A stretch of DNA of 64,000 bases. Source: SLNP01 sp964568875. GTDB lineage: Bacteria; Bacteroidota; Bacteroidia; Bacteroidales; VadinHA17. Positions 43,980-51,350 of this stretch are shown piece after piece (the first letter of the stretch is position 1; the number at the start of each line of letters is the position of its first letter). A model generated the notes under the pieces. The model saw only the letters and a list, made by a program, of their open reading frames with translations. It did not search any database and was not told the origin of the DNA. Made by a program: the position numbers and the translations under genes. The stretch is from positions 1 to 64,000 of the forward strand of contig CAZMSH010000018.1 in assembly GCA_964568875.1 (NCBI GenBank). The letters run 5' to 3'.

Positions 43980-44972
43980 ATGGCTGAGATACGAACAGGA
44001 GTAGCAAATTATTCCCTGCACCCGCTGCAATTGCGGCCACATGAGGTATTGCAGTGGGCTCATGACAATGGGGCAGAAGGCGTGCTCTTTTCTGACCTGC
44101 CCGAAAGCGAGAGGGAGGAATTGAGTGTGTCACACCTTCGTGACCTCGGGCAGATGGCACGTGACCTCGATATGTATATTGAATGGGGTAACGGCAAACA
44201 TATTCCTTTTAATTTTCATGACTGGTCGCCTGCAGACATAATGCCTGCAAACCTGAAAGCGGCGGCTGAGGCAGAGGCCATAGGAACAAAAATCATCCGA
44301 ACCTGCTCTGAGGGAATGTTGCGTGCCAATCTTTCCAATCCTGCAACTTCAGATTTACTAAGGGCTACGGTAAAGGAACTCAGAAGAATGATGCCGATGC
44401 TGGATGATTATGGCGTGGTACTGGCAATAGAGACTCACTTTGAATTTACATCCTTTGAACTTCTGAGAATACTCGAAATGTGTGGTGCCCGACCAGGGGG
44501 GTGCCTGGGCATTTGTCTTGATACAATGAACCTGCTTACCATGCTCGAGAATCCGTTGCAGGCAGCAGAGAGATTAATGCCATGGGTTGTCTGCACACAT
44601 ATCAAGGATGGTGGATTGGTGTTCAACAGCGAAGGACTGACTGCATTTCCGGCAGCCCTCGGTAGCGGAATTGTTGACGTGGAGAGCATTGTAAGTCTTA
44701 TTCTCAGGGAAGGCCGAAATATTAATCTCTCCGTTGAAGGCCATGGCGGCAGTCATCTTTTACCGATCCACGAACCATGGTATATCAATCAGTTCCCCGA
44801 TCTGACAATAAGCGAATACAATAACCTTATGCTTCTCGAAGACAGGGCCGAAGCATTGATGGAGAGCGGGAAACTTTTCATAACATCATATGATGAATGG
44901 CTTTCTGTATGTGAGGCAAGAACACGTAGTGACCTAAAAAAGCTGAAAGAGATATGTGAGAGGTGCAGATGA
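43980..44972 (+). CDS. Sugar phosphate isomerase/epimerase-like TIM-barrel protein
   Basis: 330 residues of the xylose-isomerase-like AP endonuclease type 2 fold. Visible barrel features: YSLHPLQLRPHEVLQWAHDN at strand/helix 1, VLAIETHFEFTS (metal-binding E) near 140, GICLDTMNLL (D) near 178 and VCTHIKDGG (H) near 202, with ISVEGHGG-like E near 247. The metal ligands E, D, H, E are in the order expected. It probably isomerises or epimerises a sugar or its derivative. Followed 57 bp later by an SDR gene on the same strand. Confidence 0.85.
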   Translation: MAEIRTGVANYSLHPLQLRPHEVLQWAHDNGAEGVLFSDLPESEREELSVSHLRDLGQMARDLDMYIEWGNGKHIPFNFHDWSPADIMPANLKAAAEAEAIGTKIIRTCSEGMLRANLSNPATSDLLRATVKELRRMMPMLDDYGVVLAIETHFEFTSFELLRILEMCGARPGGCLGICLDTMNLLTMLENPLQAAERLMPWVVCTHIKDGGLVFNSEGLTAFPAALGSGIVDVESIVSLILREGRNINLSVEGHGGSHLLPIHEPWYINQFPDLTISEYNNLMLLEDRAEALMESGKLFITSYDEWLSVCEARTRSDLKKLKEICERCR

Positions 44973-44987
44973 TATTGATCTAATCAT

Positions 44988-44995
44988 TACCTTTG
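44988..44995 (+). promoter_or_regulatory. Possible -7 box for the SDR gene at 45030
   Basis: TACCTTTG, exact TAnnTTTG, 35 nt before the start codon. No -33 TTG at the right distance, so the gene may also be read through from the isomerase gene. Confidence 0.35.
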
Positions 44996-45029
44996 GGGCT
45001 GTTGTGACCTGAACTAAACCTTATTCACT

Positions 45030-45809
45030 ATGAATGCCAATCCTGTAGCTGTAATTACCGGTGCAAGCAGGGGTATAGGCAGGGCAATTGCCATAGCTCT
45101 TGCAGCAGAGGGTTTTGATATTGCGGCCATATCCAGAACAGTAGATTCTGAAGCAATGGAGAGTCTGGCTCCGGAAGTAAACAATCACGGACGGCACTTT
45201 TTCCCCGTTGGTCTTGATATCAGTCATACCGAAAGGCACGCCGAAGTGATATCACTTATTCTCGAAAGGTTCGGAAGGATAGACTTTCTGGTGAACAATG
45301 CCGGAGTGGCTCCCCTTGAGCGCAATGACATACTTGATATGACAGAGGAGAGTTACGACAGAGTAACCGGCATAAACCTCAGAGGCCCTGTATTCTTCGC
45401 CCAGAAGGTTGCCCGTGAGATGATCTGGCTCAGGGAACACAATCCTGAGCTAAAACCTGCAATGGTTTTCATCACTTCAGTATCAGCAACTCTCTCGTCA
45501 ACAAACAGGGGAGAATACTGCATTTCAAAAGCAGGACTGAGTCTCGCAGCTACCATATTTGCAGACAGGCTCTCCTCTGTAGGCATAAACGTTTACGAAG
45601 TACGTCCCGGCATTACAAAAACCGATATGACTGCCAAGGTTGCAGAAAAATACGACAAGCTTATTTCAGAAGGCCTGGTTCCACAGAAACGGTGGGCTAT
45701 GCCGGAAGACATTGCAAAAGGAGTTGCTTCGATAGCAGGAGGAGACTGGGACTTCTCTACAGGTATGATCTTCGAGATAAGCGGAGGGATGAATATCCGC
45801 TCGCTATAG
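45030..45809 (+). CDS. SDR-family oxidoreductase
   Basis: 259 residues, classical SDR. Cofactor motif TGASRGIG (residues 10-17), NNAG at about 90, catalytic S in ITSVSATLSS and Y-x3-K in EYCISKAGL. The end GMIFEISGGMNIRS is typical of the 3-ketoacyl-reductase-like group. It follows the TIM-barrel isomerase, so a sugar or polyol substrate is likely, but the exact reaction is unknown. Cytoplasmic. Confidence 0.9.
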   Translation: MNANPVAVITGASRGIGRAIAIALAAEGFDIAAISRTVDSEAMESLAPEVNNHGRHFFPVGLDISHTERHAEVISLILERFGRIDFLVNNAGVAPLERNDILDMTEESYDRVTGINLRGPVFFAQKVAREMIWLREHNPELKPAMVFITSVSATLSSTNRGEYCISKAGLSLAATIFADRLSSVGINVYEVRPGITKTDMTAKVAEKYDKLISEGLVPQKRWAMPEDIAKGVASIAGGDWDFSTGMIFEISGGMNIRSL

Positions 45810-45885
45810 GAGTTGATAAGTCATGCTTGATTAATTCTTCATCAGGAGTGCCACCGAAGGCATATCTTAATCTGGCACTTGCGAT

Positions 45886-46422
45886 TCAGAAACTCATGCC
45901 GATGCTGAGACCATAGGGCAGCCATGATATGTCGGCCAGTTCCTCTACCAGAGGATAGCTTGCCATAATCCTGAGATATACCCTGTTCTTCTGCAAAGGG
46001 TGAATGCGAAATCCTGCTGTAGGAAAGGGTATATAGTGCTGGCTGGTATTCCCGAGTATCAGCGTTCCGCCAAAGCCGGCTTCAAAGTAGTGCTTGCCTT
46101 TTCCTACACATAATGTGAGGTGGTGCGGTACCAGAAGGAAATCACCGGGATTGGTTTCGCACGGCCCTGAAAGGCATTCTCCCAATTGGGTGGTAAATCC
46201 TGCCCCGGCTCTTCCGCTTACGAAGAACCACTCTTGAATGAAGAAGCTCTTTTCAAGATTTAGGGAGAGCAGCGACCCCTCACCAAGGAGGTTTGCATAA
46301 AATGTTAACGATGGCCTTTCAGTCTCGCGAACTGACAGAGACTGGCCCTGAAGATTGACGGTCAGAAAAATGATGATAATCAATACCGGTAACCTTCTCA
46401 CCCTGATACTTGTTTTGGTCAT
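45886..46422 (-). CDS. Small outer-membrane or periplasmic beta-barrel-like protein
   Basis: 178 residues from the ATG at 46422 (a Met at 46440 is also possible). A signal peptide ends near LQGQSL. The rest alternates amphipathic strands (FYANLLGEGSLLSLNLE, EAGFGGTLILGN, GFRIHPLQKNRVYLRI) and ends with IGMSF, a terminal aromatic typical of barrel proteins. The family is not recognised beyond a resemblance to small outer-membrane proteins of Bacteroidota. It contains one close cysteine pair (ECLSGPCE). Single gene. Confidence 0.6.
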   Translation of the reverse strand: MTKTSIRVRRLPVLIIIIFLTVNLQGQSLSVRETERPSLTFYANLLGEGSLLSLNLEKSFFIQEWFFVSGRAGAGFTTQLGECLSGPCETNPGDFLLVPHHLTLCVGKGKHYFEAGFGGTLILGNTSQHYIPFPTAGFRIHPLQKNRVYLRIMASYPLVEELADISWLPYGLSIGMSF

Positions 46423-46525
46423 GGTTGCAAATTTAGACAAAAGATGGGTAAATGAGGCAGTTAACGTAAATCAAAAAATGGGTTAACCTGAAATATTACG
46501 AGCTTAGTATTAGTAACCCGGGGTT

Positions 46526-48958
46526 TTACCTCAGAAAGACGGCTTTCCTTGTTATGACCCTTACTAACCGGTTATCCGGTGTCCGTATCTCCATCCTGAT
46601 GAAATATATTCCTGAACCGGCTGATGGAGGAGGAGCCCAGTCAATGGGATGCCTCCCCGGCTCAAGCAGGCTGTCGGTTAAGTTGCCGGTGAGTCTTCCG
46701 GATGAATTATATATTCTGATAATGACTTTTGACCGCTCCGTGATATCTGCAACAATGGTGGCCTGGTAACGTGCAGGGTTAGGATACACAAGTAGGTCGT
46801 ACTCCTCTGGCTCTTCAGGATCCTCGTCACCGATTTCTCCGTGAATTATTGCTTCATCAAACCATAAGGAGCCGGATTTTTCTCCCACAGTAGTTTGCCT
46901 TATCACCACGCTGTGGAAGCTGCGGTCTCCTGTGCCTCCGATCAGCGTCTGGGGTATACTCTTAAATTCCCATCCGGCCCAGTTAATGGTATCAACCACA
47001 ACAATCTGGTTTGTGGTTCCCGATGAGTAGAACCAGTACTCAAGGATGTTATAGCTGAGGTCACCATAGACCCATACACCGAAATATTTTGTGGCATCGT
47101 ACTGAAACTGGGGCTTGATTGTGTTAAACACCCTGCAGACGCCGCCATCAGGATTTACGAACAGATAGGAGAGTTTCCCCGAAGCCGTACCTTCTTTGAC
47201 TATCGTCGATGAAGAGGTGAATGTTGTAAGGGGATTGTCGGTTCCAATAGTACTGCCGCTGGTCTCAGGGTCCCAGAATCTGGTTATGTCATCAAATGAT
47301 TCCAGTGGAGTGCCTGCAGGGTATCCCTGCTCCCTGGTGGTGAAGCTTATCTCTGTGTCATTACCCAATGTGGTTCCGGAAATATCTGCCAGTGTGCCCT
47401 TTAAAAGCAGTGTGTAGGTTTCGTTTCTCACCAGGGGGTCGGTAAGCTCAAACCTGTAGTACCCCTTTCCGTCGCTTGAGAAGTAGGTTTCACGTAATCG
47501 CTGAGGCTGATTGCCCCACCTGTCGGTGAAGGTAACTGAATTAGACACGGTAGCCCCGTTAAGGGGAGCATCGAATCTTAGCCATATCTGTGGGAAGAGA
47601 GATATATCTGTCCTTCCGTCATGTGGAAACAGCTTCTCAATTTTCAGCCTGGTGCGGTTTACAGTAACGAAATTATAATCATACTGCCTGTCAAGACCCA
47701 CCTTCCATTTTGAGCATGCACCAGGGAGAATAGTAATAGAGTGGTTCGTGCCGGGAGTATATTTAATCTGCGGCGAAAGAGTCAGCGTGGTACCGGCGGT
47801 ATTCCATGAGTAGTTCAGGTCTGTCTGAGGCTCAAACTGAAGATATTTTCTCACCGAGTCGCGGTTCATGGTCATGCTGAATGAAATGGTTATCTCCTGG
47901 TAGAGGGCAAGGCTGTCAGCAAACGACGGAGTTACTGATAACACCTGTGGAACCATGGTAGTGTCGAATTGAAGGTATATTTCTGCAAGGGTTGACTTGT
48001 TGGCCGTGACAGTGACATCAGTCGAGTCGTTCATAAAATCGGGAACCCCGGAAATAATGACCCTGTAGTCTCCGGGGGCAAGTGAGTCAAAAAGGAAGAA
48101 ACCGTTATTCTGGTTATCAACCTGGTAGGTTTTGTTCCCGGGGATAAGGGTTACCTGTGCTCCGTTAAGTGGCAGTGCAGCATCTTTTGTTCCGGCCTTA
48201 AAATACCATGGGGGTGCCCTGAGTGGATCACGTATAATGCCGGCTATGATGCCGGAGCTTAATGGGTTGGCGTTGTAGAACTGAAGGAAAGAGCGTGCCA
48301 GGGCCCACGACTCATGGTGAAGGAAGTCAGTGTTTCGCAGACGCCACGATTCGGGAATATAGTCATGGAACGAGCCCTCCGACAGCACTCCGGGCATGGT
48401 GAGGTTTCTCAATACTCCAAGACCCTGGGTTCCCCAACTGGGATAGAAAGTCCAGTCGCCCTTGACATATGGGTTATTGTTAGTCCAGCAGTTGCCGTTT
48501 TCGAACACCTTTTGCCACATTATCTGGCCCATCTCTTTGGCGGCAGGGAAGACAGGGTCGTTGTCATATCCCCGGAAAAGCATCAGCGGGCGGTTCTGGG
48601 TTCCGTCAAACCCGTTGCTGTGTATCGAAAGGAAAAAGTCGACATTGGCTGCGTTTGCCATTTCAGAAATGGCAGAGAGAGGCAGGTCGTCGGCTGTTGT
48701 ATTTGTTACACGCGACATGAATACCGTAGCGTTCAGATTTTGCAGTATTTCACGGAGGAAGAGGCCTTTAACCAGGTTGCCCTCCGACTCCCAGAAACCC
48801 GTGGCGGGGATATACCTGTCATCGGAGTCATAGCCACCATGGCCCGGATTGACAAAAATTTTATACCCCGAAAGATCAGACACCTGGGCTTCGGTTTTCA
48901 GAGCCGGCACTACCGTAAGAAGCAGCAGCATATGGAGATAACAGATCCTGACAGGCAT
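46526..48958 (-). CDS. Secreted N-acetylmuramoyl-L-alanine amidase with type IX sorting domain
   Basis: 810 residues. Signal peptide (near KTEAQV), then an Amidase_3 domain (about 30-240) with zinc ligands H40 in NPGHGG, E57/E59 in WESEGN and H113 in SIHSNG, plus a late Glu in LSEGSFHD. Next come a carboxypeptidase-regulatory-like segment, two Big_5-type Ig domains (about 330-550), a jelly-roll carbohydrate-binding-like domain (about 555-720) and a C-terminal sorting domain starting YDLLVYPNPARYQATI with SGIYFIRM. It should cut peptidoglycan stem peptides outside the cell after secretion by the type IX system. Its start overlaps the upstream stop by 1 nt (TAATG). Confidence 0.9.
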   Translation of the reverse strand: MPVRICYLHMLLLLTVVPALKTEAQVSDLSGYKIFVNPGHGGYDSDDRYIPATGFWESEGNLVKGLFLREILQNLNATVFMSRVTNTTADDLPLSAISEMANAANVDFFLSIHSNGFDGTQNRPLMLFRGYDNDPVFPAAKEMGQIMWQKVFENGNCWTNNNPYVKGDWTFYPSWGTQGLGVLRNLTMPGVLSEGSFHDYIPESWRLRNTDFLHHESWALARSFLQFYNANPLSSGIIAGIIRDPLRAPPWYFKAGTKDAALPLNGAQVTLIPGNKTYQVDNQNNGFFLFDSLAPGDYRVIISGVPDFMNDSTDVTVTANKSTLAEIYLQFDTTMVPQVLSVTPSFADSLALYQEITISFSMTMNRDSVRKYLQFEPQTDLNYSWNTAGTTLTLSPQIKYTPGTNHSITILPGACSKWKVGLDRQYDYNFVTVNRTRLKIEKLFPHDGRTDISLFPQIWLRFDAPLNGATVSNSVTFTDRWGNQPQRLRETYFSSDGKGYYRFELTDPLVRNETYTLLLKGTLADISGTTLGNDTEISFTTREQGYPAGTPLESFDDITRFWDPETSGSTIGTDNPLTTFTSSSTIVKEGTASGKLSYLFVNPDGGVCRVFNTIKPQFQYDATKYFGVWVYGDLSYNILEYWFYSSGTTNQIVVVDTINWAGWEFKSIPQTLIGGTGDRSFHSVVIRQTTVGEKSGSLWFDEAIIHGEIGDEDPEEPEEYDLLVYPNPARYQATIVADITERSKVIIRIYNSSGRLTGNLTDSLLEPGRHPIDWAPPPSAGSGIYFIRMEIRTPDNRLVRVITRKAVFLR

Positions 48959-49872
48959 TATTTGACCTTTAGATGTATAATATGCAACTCCCCGCCATTG
49001 CTCTGAAAGACAATCCTCTTTCCGTCGGGGAAGGGGATAGGGTACATTTCAATTCTTTCACTGTCTGATGTAAGATTGATCTTCCTCCCTGTGGCGGGAA
49101 AAAAGAGAATTATGTCTGAGGAAGTCACCCTGTAGCCGTCATCCCTGTCGTCCATTCCCACTATCGTCTCATTATTCAGCCAGCGCGGGGCATGTACCCT
49201 CCCGGCATCGGCGATGATATTGCCGTCAAGATCGCAGACCCGGGTTCCGCGCCCGTTGAAGTTGTATACCATCTTGCTTTTGTCAGGAGAAAGAGATGCC
49301 CAGATATAGTTGCCCTCTCCGTTGGGTAGTATCACCCTGCTGGTTCCGTTGCGATGAATAACCGGCCTGAGGTTTTCGAGAGTCAGGTAAATGGCTTTGT
49401 CTTCCAGCTTGCCAGGTTCTTCGTCGATGGCAAGCTTGCGTTCTCTGTCATCGGATGACCATATAAGGGTGCCCCCGGTTATTACGGGTGTTATCAGGCC
49501 TCTTATGGCTGAGTCTATTACAACCCGTTTGGTCGTCACCACATCATATTCATAGAGGGTTGAATATTTCCTCTCTCCTGTGTATTCATCAGATCTGAAA
49601 AAGACCTTATCGCCCTTTTCTGAAAACCTGGGTTCATATCCGGCTCCGGCTTCTGACGAGATAACGGTTATTTCTCCTGTTATTGGGTCAATTGCCGAGA
49701 GTCCTGCGTAGCCCGGACTGGTTGCCAGGATGATTTTTCCGTCGGGAGAGACAGCCACGGGCTGATATTCCCTTTCTTTGCCGTGCGAAAGGGTATCCCT
49801 GCGGAGAACAACAATTTCCTGACCTGAAATCATGCAGGGTAGTATTATTAGCCAGATGGCAAAAAACCTCAT
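48958..49872 (-). CDS. PD40/TolB-like beta-propeller protein
   Basis: 304 residues with a signal peptide (near MISGQE). Repeated blades of the PD40 type: VAVSPDGKIILATS, EPRFSEKGDKVFFRS, SLSPDKSKMVYNFNG and FPDGKRIVFQSNGGELHI. It has no catalytic domain, so it is probably a binding or scaffold protein. Its TAA shares one base with the ATG of the secreted amidase gene, so the two are translationally coupled and may work together at the cell envelope. Confidence 0.8.
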   Translation of the reverse strand: MRFFAIWLIILPCMISGQEIVVLRRDTLSHGKEREYQPVAVSPDGKIILATSPGYAGLSAIDPITGEITVISSEAGAGYEPRFSEKGDKVFFRSDEYTGERKYSTLYEYDVVTTKRVVIDSAIRGLITPVITGGTLIWSSDDRERKLAIDEEPGKLEDKAIYLTLENLRPVIHRNGTSRVILPNGEGNYIWASLSPDKSKMVYNFNGRGTRVCDLDGNIIADAGRVHAPRWLNNETIVGMDDRDDGYRVTSSDIILFFPATGRKINLTSDSERIEMYPIPFPDGKRIVFQSNGGELHIIHLKVK

Positions 49873-49960
49873 CGAATGCAGCCTGTTAAATAGAATAATT
49901 CAAATGTGAAGTTATATAAAAATATTGTCTGTGATTCAGTTTGATAAAGAAGAGAGAGAT

Positions 49961-49990
49961 AAAAAAAAGGCGCCGGAATTCTCCTGCGCC
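49961..49990 (-). terminator. Terminator of tRNA-Asn
   Basis: On the minus strand: GGCGC-a-GGA-gaat-TCC-g-GCGCC followed by eight T residues, 10 nt after the tRNA 3' end. The 5-bp outer and 3-bp inner stems are separated by one A-G mismatch. Confidence 0.85.
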
Positions 49991-50000
49991 CTCTGTTTTG

Positions 50001-50074
50001 CTCCCCAGGCTGGACTCGAACCAGCGACCCTCTGATTAACAGTCAGATGCTCTAACCAACTGAGCTACTGAGGA
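50001..50074 (-). tRNA. tRNA-Asn (GTT)
   Basis: 74 nt with a complete cloverleaf. Acceptor TCCTCAG pairs with CTGGGGA (one T-G). D-arm AGCTC...GAGC; anticodon stem TCTGA/TCAGA with loop CTGTTAA and anticodon GTT (50040-50038). T-arm GCTGG-TTCGAGT-CCAGC, discriminator G. CCA is not encoded. A promoter lies at 50106-50136 and a terminator at 49961-49990. Confidence 0.96.
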
Positions 50075-50105
50075 GTTTATTTGTTAGTGCTTTCCAAAAG
50101 CGATG

Positions 50106-50136
50106 CAAAAGTAAAGCCTTTTACCGAATTAAGCAA
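50106..50136 (-). promoter_or_regulatory. Promoter of tRNA-Asn
   Basis: -7 box TACTTTTG (50106-50113 on the minus strand), exact TAnnTTTG, with a TTG 20 nt upstream. It overlaps the region of the divergent kinase promoter. Confidence 0.65.
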
Positions 50137-50144
50137 TATATTTG
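50137..50144 (+). promoter_or_regulatory. -7 box of the PfkB kinase gene
   Basis: TATATTTG, exact TAnnTTTG, 23 nt before the ATG at 50168, which gives a leader of only about 15 nt. The -33 region overlaps the tRNA-Asn promoter, so the two may compete. Confidence 0.5.
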
Positions 50145-50167
50145 CCGAAAAAATAGAGACAGTTCTT

Positions 50168-51139
50168 ATGAAAAGAGTTATCGGTATCGGAAATGCACTG
50201 GTTGATATTATGGTCGGAATCCCCGGAGAGGAAATACTGAAAGAATTTTCACTTCCCAAAGGCAGTATGCAACTGGTAGATGAAACGAGATCTGAAAGTG
50301 TCAAATACGGTATCCGTAATTTTTCCATGTCAGTCTCATCAGGGGGCTCGGTTGCAAACACCATACATGCACTTGGTATTCTGGGCGCGTCGCCCGGATA
50401 CATCGGCTCTGTGGGTCATGATGAGACGGGCGATTTTTTCAGTAACGATCTTCAGGGTGCAGGAGCAGATCCCGTACTCTTCCGCCGCAGCTCTCCTACC
50501 GGTACTGCAGTAGCACTTGTCACTCCCGATTCGGAAAGGACCTTCGCCACTCACCTCGGAGCCGCCGTCGAGCTGAATCTTGAGGAGATGAATGACGAGC
50601 TTTTCAAAGGATATGATATCCTTTATGTTGAAGGGTACCTGATACTCAATTTTGATCTCGTGGAAAGGGCTTGCCAGATTGCCAAAGCGGCCGGTATGGA
50701 AGTGGCACTCGACCTGTCAAGCTATAATGTTGTTGAGGATAACCTGGAAAGCTTTAAAAAGATAGTCAGCGGATACGTTGATATTCTCTTTGCCAATGAG
50801 GATGAGGCCAGGGCTTTTACCGGCCTTGAGCCTGAACAGGCATTGACCGAAATGGCAGAGATGTGTGGAATTTCTGTTGTCAAAACGGGCAGCCGGGGTT
50901 CAATGATTAAAAGGGGAGAAGAGGTTGTCAGGGTGGGCATCATTGATGTGAATCCGGTTGACACCACGGGCGCCGGTGATATGTATGCAGCCGGATTCCT
51001 TTACGGATACTGCAAGGATGAACCACTGGACCGGTGCGGCGCCTACGGAGCATTGCTGGCAGGGTCGGTTATAGAATATATGGGCGCCAAACTGCCCCCC
51101 GAAAAGTGGCCCTCAATCAAAACCCAACTAAACCATTAA
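50168..51139 (+). CDS. PfkB-family carbohydrate/nucleoside kinase
   Basis: 323 residues from the ATG at 50168; an open frame extends back into the tRNA promoter but lacks family features. N-terminal GNALVDIMVGIP, the substrate-lid region with SSGGSVANTIHALG, and the C-terminal signature NPVDTTGAGDMYAAGFLYG with the catalytic Asp. The sequence is closest in character to the adenosine-kinase/ribokinase-like group widespread in Bacteroidota. It phosphorylates a sugar or nucleoside with ATP. Array C starts 3 nt after its stop. Confidence 0.9.
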   Translation: MKRVIGIGNALVDIMVGIPGEEILKEFSLPKGSMQLVDETRSESVKYGIRNFSMSVSSGGSVANTIHALGILGASPGYIGSVGHDETGDFFSNDLQGAGADPVLFRRSSPTGTAVALVTPDSERTFATHLGAAVELNLEEMNDELFKGYDILYVEGYLILNFDLVERACQIAKAAGMEVALDLSSYNVVEDNLESFKKIVSGYVDILFANEDEARAFTGLEPEQALTEMAEMCGISVVKTGSRGSMIKRGEEVVRVGIIDVNPVDTTGAGDMYAAGFLYGYCKDEPLDRCGAYGALLAGSVIEYMGAKLPPEKWPSIKTQLNH

Positions 51140-51141
51140 TC

Positions 51142-51248
51142 AGCAACCAGCAACCAGCAACCAGCAACCAGCAACCAGCATTACCCGATACCCGGTACCC
51201 GGTACCTGATACCCGGTACCTGATACCCGGTACCCGGTACCCGGTACC
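51142..51248 (-). repeat. Heptamer tandem array C (family 1), 15 units
   Basis: Minus-strand units from the right: GGTACCG x3, GGTATCA, GGTACCG, GGTATCA, GGTACCG x2, GGTATCG, GGTAATG, then a 2-nt phase slip and five exact GGTTGCT. Two sub-families (GGTAYCR and GGTTGCT) are joined in one array, starting 3 nt after the kinase stop codon. Confidence 0.92.
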
Positions 51249-51350
51249 TCCCCCCACATGTTGCACGGCATTTTTATATGACGCGCCCCTTTTATATCTT
51301 GTATCAGTTTTCCTGACCATATCTATTATTAACCTAAAGTTTCAATTGTC

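Noticed and set aside
43788..44063. Frame with repeated LLVTGCGLLVAGCG-like peptide
   Set aside because: Translation of heptamer array B; not a gene.
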